Assembly: GCA_035651755.1 (NCBI GenBank)
Contig: DASRFA010000034.1
Location: 1-61,613 of the forward strand
DNA: 61,613 bases
Source of the DNA: DASRFA01 sp035651755
Lineage (GTDB): Bacteria > Desulfobacterota > Binatia > UBA12015
Direction: 5' to 3'
Shown here: one piece after another, positions 1-8,519 of the stretch
Position numbering within the stretch: position 1 is the first letter of the stretch
Layout of the letters: each line of letters starts with the position of its first letter
The notes under the pieces: model-generated
Told to the model about the DNA's origin: nothing
The model's database searches: none
The model's input: only the letters and a program-made list of their open reading frames with translations
Translations under genes and position numbers: made by a program

Positions 1-743
1 GTGGGCGTCGGAGTCGGCGTCGGCGTGGGAACGGGGACGCCGGGGATCGTGTCGATGGTGGCGCACTTGCACTTCGCCTTCGTCTCCGGGAGGCCGGAGT
101 CGGAGATCGAGTTGCACGTGAAGTTGGAGCTGTTGCGCCACGCGGAGCAGTACGTGACGTCCAGGAGCCCGTCGTGGTTGTCGTCCTTGCACGTCAAGGT
201 GATCGTGGCCGGCTGCGACGGCACCACGGAGTCGGAGAACAGGCGCTTGATCGGGTTGATCGTGACGTCGTTCTGGTTTCCGTCGCCGCACTGGTCGTTG
301 TCGCCGGTCGCATTGAGGTAGGGCCCGTAGCCGGTCGCGAGGTCGGCGTCGGTCGGGGCATTCGACAACGGCGGCGGGAAGTACTCGCGGAAGCAGCTGC
401 CGGTGAGCGCGTCGCCGCCGTCGAGCGCGAGATAAAAGCCGACGTCATAGCGGGTGGTCGCGTTCACCTCGATGTCCGAGGACAGCTGGAGCTGCGCCGT
501 GTCGCCGATGCCCGAGCACCCGTCGATGACCTGGAGCACGTGCACCGACGTGATCGTCACGTCCTCGGCTGTGCAGTTCAGGGTGCCGAGCCCAGCCACG
601 TCCTGCATGCAGCCATCGACGATGCCGGCGCGTGCGCTCGGTGGCCCGATCACGACCAGGCTCGCAGCGACGAAGATGGCCGCGGCGGCGCGCGCGATCG
701 CGGCGAGGCGTGGGGTACACGCTACGAATCCGTGCGTTCTCAT
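1..743 (-). CDS. Secreted protein with Thr/Pro linker, cut by the window edge
   Basis: Read on the minus strand from ATG at 743; the frame stays open to base 1, so the 3' end lies outside the window (247 codons visible). The N-terminus has charged residues and then an Ala/Val-rich hydrophobic segment ending near SARA, a clear Sec signal peptide. The mature part has scattered cysteines, including a CKCATID segment near residue 230, and then runs into a PTPTPTPT linker at the window edge. Such linkers usually tether a further exported domain or repeat. I do not recognise the folded part. It is divergent from the exported protein starting at 1119. The call as a real exported gene is solid; its function is unknown. 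Confidence 0.75.
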   Translation of the reverse strand, partial: MRTHGFVACTPRLAAIARAAAAIFVAASLVVIGPPSARAGIVDGCMQDVAGLGTLNCTAEDVTITSVHVLQVIDGCSGIGDTAQLQLSSDIEVNATTRYDVGFYLALDGGDALTGSCFREYFPPPLSNAPTDADLATGYGPYLNATGDNDQCGDGNQNDVTINPIKRLFSDSVVPSQPATITLTCKDDNHDGLLDVTYCSAWRNSSNFTCNSISDSGLPETKAKCKCATIDTIPGVPVPTPTPTPTP

Positions 744-1118
744 GGCTCTCCCGGTGTTCGGTTCGAGTGGGACCAAGTTTCGGTACGGCGAGCCCCGGGA
801 CCGGACGTCCGTCGGCTGGTCCACGCCGGCGGAAGAGTCCGTAACGCAAGCGGTCGTGACGATCGGCGCGCGGTGATCGGCGCGATCACCGTGCGGCGCG
901 ACAAGGTAGAGGCTTTGCGTCTCGTTTTCAAGCTCGTTTCGCGGGGCTCGCTCGGCAGCGCTCCACGGGGATACGCCAGTTCCTCGGTGTGTCCGCGCGT
1001 TCACGACCGACCCTGGCGCGAGCCGCTGGAACGTAGAGCTTTTGCCGCGCTCCCCATGGCATCCCGGTTGCAATTCACGCTTCAGCCGCGCCGGACCAGA
1101 GCGGCGGGAGGAGGCGTC
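744..1118. other. Intergenic region between divergent genes
   Basis: 375 bp between two divergent exported-protein genes. It should hold promoters for both, but I see no convincing -10/-35 pair, palindrome or small gene. A GGGAGGAGG-like Shine-Dalgarno lies just before the plus-strand start at 1119. Confidence 0.5.
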
Positions 1119-1634
1119 ATGGCCCCGTTTGCAGCGATCGACTTCATCGCGGGATCGGCCGCGTTCCTGGCAGTCGCGTGGGTCGGAGTCATGGCGGTCG
1201 CCGCCATCACCGACCGGAGGATGATCGCGCCGAAGCGACTCGCGCTCCTGTGCGGCGCCGTGATCCTCGGTCTCTCCGGGGCTGCCTTCGCCGCCCCGGT
1301 CAACTTCGCCGACCACCTCGAGTGCCGGGACGTCAAGGACACGGCGGCGCGTCAGCTCTATACGATCAATCTCGCGTCCAACGAGCTGCTTCGCCAGGAC
1401 GGCTGCAAGGTTCAGGTGCCGGCGAAGCAGGTCTGCTGGGCCACGCTCGAAGACGGCGTGTTTCCGCCGCCGTATTCGGCGCCGGCCGGTCCCAACCTGA
1501 TCGGCCACTACTACCTCTGCTACCGCATGGTGTGCCCGCGCGACGTCGGCGAGTTCGTCCTGGCGGACAGCCTCGGCGGCCCGCGCTTCGTCGCGCTCAG
1601 GCGCGCGGAGGTGGTCTGCGTGCCGGGGTATTGA
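1119..1634 (+). CDS. Exported CYxV-type cysteine protein
   Basis: 171 residues. The ATG at 1119 follows a good GGGAGGAGG Shine-Dalgarno; an alternative ATG at 1221 would give a tidier signal peptide (MIAPKRLALLCG, cleavage after AAFA) but has no spacing for its GGAGG. The mature part has DHLECRDVKD, DGCKVQVP, VCWATLE and YYLCYRMVCP, ending in VVCVPGY. This pattern of paired 'CYRV/CRDV' cores and spaced cysteines matches the CYxV modules in the proteins at 28650 and 50851, seemingly a lineage-enriched exported family. No catalytic motif is visible. Function unknown. Confidence 0.7.
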   Translation: MAPFAAIDFIAGSAAFLAVAWVGVMAVAAITDRRMIAPKRLALLCGAVILGLSGAAFAAPVNFADHLECRDVKDTAARQLYTINLASNELLRQDGCKVQVPAKQVCWATLEDGVFPPPYSAPAGPNLIGHYYLCYRMVCPRDVGEFVLADSLGGPRFVALRRAEVVCVPGY

Positions 1635-1661
1635 GCACCCGAGCGGCCGTGCTCCCGGCCC

Positions 1662-2482
1662 TCAGAACTGGAAGTAGATGAAGCGCTCGCTGCCCGGCGA
1701 GAACAGGAATGCGGCGATCGCCGCCGCCGCGTACGCGACGCCCTGAGCGGCCGCGGGAAGCCGGGTGAAGGCGCTGCGCGCCGGCTCCGCGAGCGGCCCG
1801 AGATGCAGCGCGAAGCCCACCGCGACGAAGGCGAGCGCCTCGGTCGTATGCCGGGTCCAGATGACATCGAGGTGTCGCAGGCCTCTCAGCAGGTAGCCGA
1901 GCTCGGCGAACGAGGGCGCACGGAAGAGGAGCCAGCCGACGCAGACGAGGTGGAACGTCGCGATCCGAGCGAGAAGCGCTCGGGCGGGAGATCGCGACCG
2001 AGCGCCTCCCCCGGCGCACGCCGCCGCCCGTTCCGAGAGCGCGCGTCGAATCGCGAGCAGCGCGCCGTGGTACGCGCCCCACGCGACGAACGTCCAGGCG
2101 GCGCCGTGCCAGAGACCGCCGAGGACCATCGTCGCGAGCAGGTTGAGGTACGTGCGCGCCCGCCCGCGCCGGTTGCCGCCGAGCGACACGTAGAGATAGT
2201 CGCGCAGCGGACGCCCAGGTTGTACGCGAGGCTCAGCGCGAGGAGGAAGCGGCGGCTGGCCGTGCCGGTCGCGCGCTCGATCGCGAGCCCGAGCGTGAAG
2301 TCGAGCACCGTCGACCCGACGAGAAGGAGCCCGAAGAAGGGGCTCCACGAGAAGTAGAAGAGCCAGCTCGAGAAGAGGAGGAGCAGCTTCCGCGCCCGCC
2401 AGCCGCTGCTCCGGAGGACGCCGTGGTACGCGATCAGGACGATCGCCAGGAAGATCCCGAACTCTGGGCTGTTGAACGACAC
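1662..2482 (-). pseudogene. MBOAT O-acyltransferase (AlgI-like), internally deleted and frameshifted
   Basis: The first ~90 codons from ATG 2482 (MSFNSPEFGIFLAIVL, ending LALSLAYNLG) are the N-terminus of an AlgI/DltB-type membrane-bound O-acyltransferase. At about 2215-2222 the reading frame shifts, and the new frame continues straight into LRDYLYVSLGGN and GGLWHGAAWT, carrying the conserved MBOAT histidine, and ends at 1662. Intact AlgI-like proteins are about 450-500 residues; here roughly 200 central residues, including the region before LRDYLY, are missing. The gene therefore looks dead, unless the deletion is an assembly error. It lies 21 bp after an SGNH-like gene (2504-3523), the usual partner in polysaccharide O-acetylation. 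Confidence 0.8.
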
Positions 2483-2503
2483 GAAAGGAGCGTTCGGATC
2501 GGG

Positions 2504-3523
2504 TCAGGAAGCGGGCGGCGCGGAGGCGGCGAGCAGGGCTTGCAGGGAAGGGGCGACGGCCTCTGCCGTCGTGGCGACCCCGGCGCGATTGAGATGTCCG
2601 CCGGTGTCGAGAAACCCGTCGTCGTCGATGAGCCGATGCAGGTCGACGACCTCGCCACCGTTCGCCCTCACGACGCGTGCGATCGCCGCGACCCGCGCCG
2701 CGACGCGCGGCTCGCGATACCAGCCGCGGCGCTCCATCTGGTGCCACGGGATCGGGGTGACGACGACGAGGGCCGGGACGCCGCGCGCCGTCGCGCGCGC
2801 GACGCTGGCGCCCAGCATGCGGACGGCCGGTGTGCCCGGGCCGATGGGCGCGTCCCACGCGCGCAGCGCGTGATCGAGCGCGTGCGCGTAGCTCACGAGC
2901 GCCGGCCCCCCCGGCAGGGAGAGCGGGCCCGCGAAGATCCAGGCGTCGCTTTGCTGCCACAGGTCGCGCAGGCCGTCGAGAAAGAGGATCGCGCCGGCGG
3001 CCCATTCCTCGCGCCAGAGGCGGGCGAGGAGAAGTCGCGGCATCGTCCATCCGCGCGCGTAGAGCGGCAGCAGCGCCGCGGCCGGGAGACGGTCGGCGGG
3101 TAGCCGCTCCGCGACGTGGGTCATCGGCCGGGTGGTGCGATCGGAGAGCAGGCGGAGGTTCGCGACCAGGACGATCGCCCGCGGCCCGCGCTCCAGCACC
3201 TCGTCGACGAGAAAGTAGTACGCGAACGGCTCGAACCCGAAGTGGCCGACGATCCACGGGGGCGGCGCCTGGAAGCGGCTCGCGAGCATGGTGGGATAGG
3301 AGCCCTGCGCGGAGACGTCGAGGATCGTCGAGTCGCCGAGCCATGCCACGAACGGGGCCGGCGGCATCCTGTCGGCGGCGAGGCGCTTCAAGATCGCGAT
3401 GCGCGGCCCGTAGAGCGACGACGCCCGCGTCAGCGCATCGTCGTGGTGCGCGCGAACGGCCCAGGCGGTCGCGGCCGCGACCGCGAGGACGAACGTCGTA
3501 CCCAAAGTCGCGAGCCGCCCCAT
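2504..3523 (-). CDS. SGNH-hydrolase-like protein, partner of the MBOAT gene
   Basis: 339 residues with an N-terminal hydrophobic anchor (TTFVLAVAAATAWAV). A GDST block (WLGDSTILDVS, about residues 61-71) resembles the SGNH nucleophile block, and the C-terminal GGHLNRAG resembles the block with the catalytic His. The layout recalls AlgX/AlgJ/DltD-type proteins that act with an MBOAT to move acyl groups onto exported glycans. It is directly upstream of the broken MBOAT gene, so it may have lost its partner. Assignment rests on motifs and context. Whether Ser of GDST is catalytic is not shown. Confidence 0.65.
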   Translation of the reverse strand: MGRLATLGTTFVLAVAAATAWAVRAHHDDALTRASSLYGPRIAILKRLAADRMPPAPFVAWLGDSTILDVSAQGSYPTMLASRFQAPPPWIVGHFGFEPFAYYFLVDEVLERGPRAIVLVANLRLLSDRTTRPMTHVAERLPADRLPAAALLPLYARGWTMPRLLLARLWREEWAAGAILFLDGLRDLWQQSDAWIFAGPLSLPGGPALVSYAHALDHALRAWDAPIGPGTPAVRMLGASVARATARGVPALVVVTPIPWHQMERRGWYREPRVAARVAAIARVVRANGGEVVDLHRLIDDDGFLDTGGHLNRAGVATTAEAVAPSLQALLAASAPPAS

Positions 3524-3635
3524 CGCCCCGGGGTGGAGCTATCCGCGCCGGGTTTCGCCGTCAACGAAGCGCTTGCGAGCGGTCCGTCGCCGGCCCCAAG
3601 CGCCGCTCATCGCCATGCATTCGGTCGCGCAACGA

Positions 3636-3675
3636 TCCGCGCGCTTCGCGCGCGGACAGTTCGGCTTTGCCGAAC
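3636..3675 (-). terminator. Two adjacent hairpins downstream of the 3702-4220 gene
   Basis: A perfect 9-bp stem with TTC loop (3636-3656) is followed by a perfect 7-bp stem with TTT loop (3659-3675). They sit just after the stop of the minus-strand gene at 3702 and before the next minus-strand gene starts at 3523. No T-tract follows, so termination is plausible but not certain. Confidence 0.45.
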
Positions 3676-3701
3676 GGGGCGAGAGCGGAGATCCCCTCGT
3701 T

Positions 3702-4220
3702 CTACTGCCCGTGGCGCTCCGTGAGGGCGCGGACGGCGGGCTTTCGCATGAGCTCCTGGATCTTCGGGTCGTTCGCGATCCTTCCGAGGTCGCCGGCGTG
3801 GATCGCGTCCATGAGGGCGGCGTCGGAAAGGATCGACTGGACGGTCGGGTCGTCCTGGAGCGCCAGTGCCTGGTCGCGAAACGCCGGGTCGTGCGCGAGG
3901 TTCTCGACGACTCGTCGCTCGGCATCGGCGCCCGGCCCGCGCGCGATCGAGCCGCTCGGATTCCGAGCGGCAGCGGGCGCGTTCACCGGCGGGGTGGCGA
4001 TCCGCCGCACCCGGCTCTCCGGCACGTCGATGTCGCCGAGCGCGCTCGATCGCAGGTGGAAGACGCCGTCGTGGAGCGAGACGATCTCCGCTCGCAGCGT
4101 CGTCCCGTCGGTCAGCTCGATCTCGCGGACCGCAGCCGGCGGCGCGGCGGACACGCGGTCGCGCGCGACCGCGAGCAAGACCAGGGTCGTGACCCCGACC
4201 GCGAAGCGATTCCGGCTCAT
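3702..4220 (-). CDS. Exported protein with Sm/PRC-like beta domain and STI1-like helical tail
   Basis: 172 residues with a signal peptide ending near VSAA. Residues ~31-75 (VREIELTDGTTLRAEIVSLH ... GDIDVPESRVRRI) form a short beta-rich unit of the kind that follows signal peptides in many deltaproteobacterial proteins. Residues ~108-166 carry three repeats: LAHDPAFRDQAL, DDPTVQSILSDAALMDAIHA, NDPKIQELMRKPAVRAL. These match the DP/STI1 helical repeat of co-chaperones (HOP, Tic40). That repeat in an exported protein is unusual. A role in binding unfolded or hydrophobic segments in the periplasm is inference only. Confidence 0.65.
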   Translation of the reverse strand: MSRNRFAVGVTTLVLLAVARDRVSAAPPAAVREIELTDGTTLRAEIVSLHDGVFHLRSSALGDIDVPESRVRRIATPPVNAPAAARNPSGSIARGPGADAERRVVENLAHDPAFRDQALALQDDPTVQSILSDAALMDAIHAGDLGRIANDPKIQELMRKPAVRALTERHGQ

Positions 4221-4326
4221 CTGCCCTGTGCGACGGCAGTTTCGGCGCGAGACTTGAAGGCGGTCTCGCGGGAAGCCGCTGCCGCAGGCAGGCGGCCGAT
4301 TCGACCGCCTGCCTCGGCCGGACGTG

Positions 4327-4746
4327 CTACCGTCCGATGTGGAGCGTCACGAAGATCGGGCTCGGCGTCGCATACGACAAGTCGTCGCTCTTCCAGTTGT
4401 AGACCTCGACGCCGATCTGGTTGGGCTGCGCAGAGTAGACGTAGGCGTTGGCCACGCCGTAGCTGTACGACTGCGCCAGCGCCGTGATGATCACCTTGTC
4501 GGCGCTGATGTCGGTCGGAAACACCCCGTTGAACGTGATGTCGCAGTATCCGAAGCCGGGACAGGAAGCGGTCGCGCTGACCGTTCCCTTGCCGCCGAAG
4601 GTGAGCACCGTGGAGGTGTCCATGTCCACCTTCGCGTACGCGACGGGCGTGGCGCGCCTCGAGGCGCCCAGCGAGCTGAGGGCCGCGGCAGGCCCGGCCA
4701 GACCGGCGATGAGGCCGGCGGTCATCAATCCAACGAGAATACGCAT
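4327..4746 (-). CDS. Small exported protein
   Basis: 139 residues from ATG 4746, preceded by a clear GAGGAGA Shine-Dalgarno; the open frame reaches further upstream but that part does not look coding. Signal peptide MRILVGLMTAGLIAGLAG with cleavage near AAALS. The mature part looks like a beta-sandwich with one likely disulfide pair (CPGFGYC) and ends VTLHIGR. I do not recognise the family. It is one of several small exported proteins in the first 7 kb, transcribed in the same direction as its neighbours. Confidence 0.65.
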   Translation of the reverse strand: MRILVGLMTAGLIAGLAGPAAALSSLGASRRATPVAYAKVDMDTSTVLTFGGKGTVSATASCPGFGYCDITFNGVFPTDISADKVIITALAQSYSYGVANAYVYSAQPNQIGVEVYNWKSDDLSYATPSPIFVTLHIGR

Positions 4747-5159
4747 GGTCGTCTCCTCTGCGGCACGCGTGCCGCGATTTCGTCCCCACGATTTGGAACT
4801 CACGAGACGAGCGGCTCGGGTGACGACCCACGGCCGCCGCTCGCCGGCCGATGCGTGACGCGCCGGCTCCGGAAACCGGCAACCGCCTCTCATCGACGCC
4901 GAGCGTGGGACCGCGGCGACTCACGTTCGCCGATCCGTCTTCAATCTCTAGGCGTGACGGCGGGCCGTCACGTGTGTGACGGCGGGGACGGAACGATCGT
5001 GACGGGGCGGCGGTGTCCGCCCCGCTACGACGAGACGGCGATGAGCGGCGTTCGCACGCGGCTCGTGTGCCCGCGCACTCGCGATGCGCGAGGGCCGACG
5101 CTATCCGCGCGATCGCCGGCGCGGCGACATCCGCGCGCGCACGAGCGACGTGGACGGCA
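4747..5159. other. Intergenic region with two GC hairpins
   Basis: 413 bp between two minus-strand genes. It holds a perfect 8-bp stem (4953-4972, CGTGACGG arms) and a perfect 7-bp stem (5004-5023, GGGGCGG arms). It also contains a cluster of GTGACGG repeats around 4953-5010. No gene seen. Confidence 0.5.
4953..5023 (-). terminator. Candidate terminator hairpins after the beta-helix gene
   Basis: Two perfect GC-rich stems, 8 bp with CGGG loop and 7 bp with a 6-base loop. They lie downstream of the minus-strand gene ending at 5160. Neither is followed by a T run on the minus strand, so they may stop or merely protect the transcript. Confidence 0.4.
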
Positions 5160-6173
5160 TCACGGGCAGCGGTCGAGCACCGATTCGCTGCACGGCTTGC
5201 CGAGGACGATGGGGCACACGCCTTCCGCCGTCAGGTACGGCAGGCTTCTCGGCGGGCAGCTTCCGCCGTTGTCGGCGGCGGTGATCCCGCCCGGGGTCGT
5301 GTCGAATCCCACCGGGAAGAACGTACCGCCGGTGCACGTGAGGCCCGTGCCGCCGACGCAGTTGCTGCCGTCGTCGCGCGCGACGTAGACGATCCCCGGT
5401 CCCTTGTTGAGGGACGCGATCGCCGTGTCGAAGCTGTGCCCGAACTCGCCGGAGCAGCACGAGGTCGAGGTGATCGCGAAGCCGGGTCCGCCGTTGTCGA
5501 ACGCTTCGCTGCCAGAGAGCGCGTTGCCGTCGCCCTTGACGCTGAAGCCGCCGAGGCCGTTCCCGTCCGCGACGTTGTTGAAGAAGCTGCCCGTCCCCCC
5601 GCTGATCGCGTTCGCCTTCAGGCGGAAGCCCCAGCCGCCGTTGTTGAAGGCGAGGTTGCCGGTGAACGTGACGCCGATGAGATTGGAGTTCCGGAGCGAC
5701 GTGTTCGACTTGACGACGAAGCCGTCCCCTGCGGCGTCCTGCACCTGGCTGTCCTCGATGTCGGCGCCGTCTCCGACCGCGACGATCCCGTGGCCGAAGC
5801 CGGAGACGTAGCAGTTGAAGGCCGCGAGGTTCGGCCCGTGGAGCGAGATCCCGACGCCGCCGGTGCCCCCGGTGATCGGCCGGGTCTGGTTCGTCTGGCA
5901 ATCGACGGCGAAGCTCCGATCCAGCGATCCGCTTCCGGTGTTCACGACCGCGAGGCCGTTCCCCGGGCACGCTCCCGACAGGATGGGATCGCTCGCATCG
6001 AGCGTGAGCGTCTGGCCCGTGTTGTCCGGTCCGACGGCGATCTTCGTTGCGCAGCCGATCGGGACCGCCGTCGTCCCGATGTGCCCCGCGAGTGCGACGC
6101 GGGCCGATGCCGTCAGGGCCACCAACGCGGTGAACGCCGTGGAGGCGACCCACGAGCCACGATTCGACTTCAT
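5160..6173 (-). CDS. Exported right-handed beta-helix (PbH1-type) protein
   Basis: 337 residues from ATG 6173 (MKSNRGSWVAS), which gives a standard signal peptide ending near VALAG; a longer frame upstream is not needed. The middle is a run of about 20-residue turns such as FNCYVSGFGHGIVAVGDG, IGVTFTGNLAFNNGGWGF and FFNNVADGNGLGGFSVKG, the NosD/PbH1 parallel beta-helix pattern, with inward Asn/Gly ladders. The tail (residues ~265-337) is cysteine-rich (STSCCSGEFG, CVGGTGLTC, CPIVLGKPCSES), suggesting disulfides that cap the helix. Such folds act as carbohydrate-active enzymes or passive surface proteins. No catalytic residues can be picked out. Confidence 0.75.
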   Translation of the reverse strand: MKSNRGSWVASTAFTALVALTASARVALAGHIGTTAVPIGCATKIAVGPDNTGQTLTLDASDPILSGACPGNGLAVVNTGSGSLDRSFAVDCQTNQTRPITGGTGGVGISLHGPNLAAFNCYVSGFGHGIVAVGDGADIEDSQVQDAAGDGFVVKSNTSLRNSNLIGVTFTGNLAFNNGGWGFRLKANAISGGTGSFFNNVADGNGLGGFSVKGDGNALSGSEAFDNGGPGFAITSTSCCSGEFGHSFDTAIASLNKGPGIVYVARDDGSNCVGGTGLTCTGGTFFPVGFDTTPGGITAADNGGSCPPRSLPYLTAEGVCPIVLGKPCSESVLDRCP

Positions 6174-6598
6174 CACGACGAGTCTCCGAGCGCCCGAGGT
6201 GGTTGCCGGCGAGCGGTAGGAGAGGTGGCCCAGGAGGCGGTGAAGAACGATTGTCCGCACCGCTTGCGGAAGCGCAAATCGGGTCGATCGCCGGGTAGTG
6301 TTCTAAGGACACTACCGATCGCCGCCGCTGCCGCGCGACCGCGGTGGCACCGCCGTCGCCCGCGTACGAAGGGGGCGGCACGTCCGGGAGCGGCCGTCAC
6401 CGCCGGTTCACGTGCCCTGAACGACGGTGCACCGCGCCGGCCCTCTGGGCCCGGTCGCGCCCCGAGGAAGCCAGGTCCGGCGGTCACTTCGCGCCGATCG
6501 CGCGCGGCACGCGAGCTGCAATCGCGCTCCGCGACGAGACCGGTCGGAGGCTCGACGCTTCCGACCCCCGCCGAGATCGGCGGAGAGCGGAGACGATC
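6174..6598. other. Divergent intergenic region with an operator-like palindrome
   Basis: 425 bp between the beta-helix gene (minus) and the gene at 6599 (plus). The only structure I see is the palindrome at 6294-6316 flanked by 9-bp direct repeats. Open frames here do not look coding. Confidence 0.5.
6285..6324. promoter_or_regulatory. Operator-like inverted repeat between direct repeats
   Basis: Arms GGTAGTGT (6294-6301) and ACACTACC (6309-6316) flank a 7-base centre TCTAAGG that is itself nearly symmetric. Identical CGATCGCCG copies abut both sides (6285-6293 and 6316-6324). Its AT-richer centre and its place between divergent genes fit a repressor binding site. The regulator is unknown. 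Confidence 0.45.
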
Positions 6599-7729
6599 AT
6601 GAGACACACGACACTCGCCTGCCTGCTGACGTCGTCTTGCCTCGCCATGGGCATCGCGCGTCCCGCACACGCCCTGTCCGGCCCGATCGGCACCGGTCCG
6701 GGCGACATCCCGAAGCTGAGCGACCTCGTCCAGATGAGCGGCAACGTCAAGCTCAAGCCGAGCAAGGCGGACATGAGCTGGTGCGGCGCCCTCACGGTGA
6801 CGATCCACGTGCAGGAGCTCGTGAGCTCGATCTACTGCCCGAGCGGTCCGCTCACGTGCCAGCCGGTGGAGGCGGTCGGAAACGAGTACGACGTGGACGC
6901 CGACGCGATCGCCGTGACGATCGACGGCCATCACTGGCGCTACCAGTCGACGTTCTCGCTCAACGGCCCGGCGCAGGTCGAGCTGTCCGCCCACTGCGAC
7001 CCGGCGTGGGACTACAGGTACAAGACCCGCGCGATCGTCGGCACACCCGCGCACCCGCTCCGCATCGCCCCCGGCGACAAGCGGAAGGCGAGCTTCCGGG
7101 TGAAGCTCGTCGTCCCGCCGCCGGAGACGCGCACGGTCGTCCTCCGCCCCGTCGGCACGTACACGAGCGAGGTCCACTCCGACATCGGCCCGCTCGCGAG
7201 CGATTGCGATCCGAGCCCGACCGTCGAGAGCGGCAAGGTCGAGGTCGGATACCTCCGCGACGACTACGATCCCGACGCGCTCTTTCGCTGCCAGGTCGAG
7301 TTCGTCACGCAGGGACTCCTCTGGTTCGACCTGAGCGACATCCAGAAGATCCCCCACAAGCTCATGCTCGACGCCCAGCTCAGCGTGAAGGAGAAGGTGC
7401 TGAACCGGGCGGACGAGGACGGCAACGATCTTCCGATCGCTCCCGGCGACACGTGCATCGGCGGCATCGGAACGGCGACGGCGGACTGGGTCGATGGCTG
7501 GTCGTCCGGTCTCGTGCCCAACGACGCCCTCGCCGACGGCAGGGGACCGTGGATGATCCTCGCGCAGGTCACGCAGTGGCTCGTCTACCCCGACACGAAC
7601 GAGGGCGTGGTCATCAAGAGCATCGACGAGTCGTTCACCCGGAACGGCGCGATCTGCCGCTCCCGGGTGCTCGACCCGAAGCTGACGTTGAAGTTCGTCC
7701 AGACGGCGGACGTTCCGGTGCTCTTCTGA
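6599..7729 (+). CDS. Exported protein with a possible DNRLRE-like C-terminal domain
   Basis: 376 residues from ATG 6599, with a signal peptide ending near AHALS. The first half (residues ~27-200) is a beta-rich domain with paired cysteines (SWCGALT, YCPSGPLTCQP). The C-terminal part, from about RCQVEFVTQGLLWFDLSDI through TCIGGIGTATADWVDGW, resembles the beta-sandwich DNRLRE module found on surface proteins; that match is by eye. It starts 425 bp from the divergent beta-helix gene. It precedes the methyltransferase-like gene (7767) by 37 bp. No enzyme motif seen. Confidence 0.65.
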   Translation: MRHTTLACLLTSSCLAMGIARPAHALSGPIGTGPGDIPKLSDLVQMSGNVKLKPSKADMSWCGALTVTIHVQELVSSIYCPSGPLTCQPVEAVGNEYDVDADAIAVTIDGHHWRYQSTFSLNGPAQVELSAHCDPAWDYRYKTRAIVGTPAHPLRIAPGDKRKASFRVKLVVPPPETRTVVLRPVGTYTSEVHSDIGPLASDCDPSPTVESGKVEVGYLRDDYDPDALFRCQVEFVTQGLLWFDLSDIQKIPHKLMLDAQLSVKEKVLNRADEDGNDLPIAPGDTCIGGIGTATADWVDGWSSGLVPNDALADGRGPWMILAQVTQWLVYPDTNEGVVIKSIDESFTRNGAICRSRVLDPKLTLKFVQTADVPVLF

Positions 7730-7766
7730 GGTCGTGACGGCAGGCGCGCCGCGCTACGCTCGGCGC

Positions 7767-8474
7767 ATGGCGGAGATCGGCCCCGGCGCTCCGCCCCATC
7801 CATCCGTCGGAGCCGTGGTCGCGCTCGTCGCCGTGACGCTCGCGATCCTGGGCGCGCTGATGTTCGCCGCCGCTGGGACGATCGCCTGGCCGCGCGGGCG
7901 GCTGTTCCTCGCGGTCTACGGGGCACTCACTGCGGCCGCCTGCGCCTGGCTCTGGCGGACGAACCCCGAGATCTTCGCCGCGCGATCGCGCATCCAGAAG
8001 GGGACGAAGCCGTGGGATCGAGCGCTGACCGCCGCGATCGTCGCCTCCTGGGTCGCCATTCTCATCGTGTCCGCGCTCGACGACGCCCGCTTCGGATGGG
8101 CGAGACCGCCCGACTGGGTCGTGGCGCTGGGCTACGCGCTCTTCGCTCCGGGCTTCCTCGGCTTCGCGTGGGCGCAGTCGGTCAACCCTCACTTCGAGGC
8201 GACGGTGCGCATCCAGACCGACCGCGGCCACAGCGTCGTCAGCACCGGCCCGTACGCGATCGTTCGCCATCCGGGCTACGCGTTCGCGATCCCGATGGTC
8301 CTCGGAATGCCGCTCGCGATGGGATCGCTCTGGGGCTTGGTGCCGGCCGGCATGCTGGTCGGGCTCATCGCGGTACGGACGTTCGCGGAGGACGCGACCC
8401 TCAAGGCCGAGCTCCCCGGCTACGCCGACTATGCCGCCCGCGTGCGGTGGCGCTGGCTCCCCGGCGTGTTCTGA
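7767..8474 (+). CDS. Isoprenylcysteine carboxylmethyltransferase-family membrane protein
   Basis: 235 residues from ATG 7767; a GTG at 7734 is possible but adds no conserved sequence. There are about five membrane segments, then STGPYAIVRHPGYA and a C-terminal ELPGYADYAARVRWRWLPGVF. These are the RHPxY and final E...Y...R blocks of the ICMT/PEMT family, which bind S-adenosylmethionine at the membrane face. Bacterial members rarely methylate prenylated proteins and their substrates (small thiols, lipids) are mostly unknown. It follows the gene at 6599 closely, so the two may be cotranscribed. Confidence 0.85.
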   Translation: MAEIGPGAPPHPSVGAVVALVAVTLAILGALMFAAAGTIAWPRGRLFLAVYGALTAAACAWLWRTNPEIFAARSRIQKGTKPWDRALTAAIVASWVAILIVSALDDARFGWARPPDWVVALGYALFAPGFLGFAWAQSVNPHFEATVRIQTDRGHSVVSTGPYAIVRHPGYAFAIPMVLGMPLAMGSLWGLVPAGMLVGLIAVRTFAEDATLKAELPGYADYAARVRWRWLPGVF

Positions 8475-8519
8475 GCGCGGACGAAAGCGAACGCGCGCTT
8501 CCCGAGCCTCGGGCGCGGC

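Noticed and set aside
1..60. GTCGGNGT repeats at the window start as a DNA repeat element
   Set aside because: They encode the Thr/Pro linker of the minus-strand exported protein and reflect low-complexity protein sequence.
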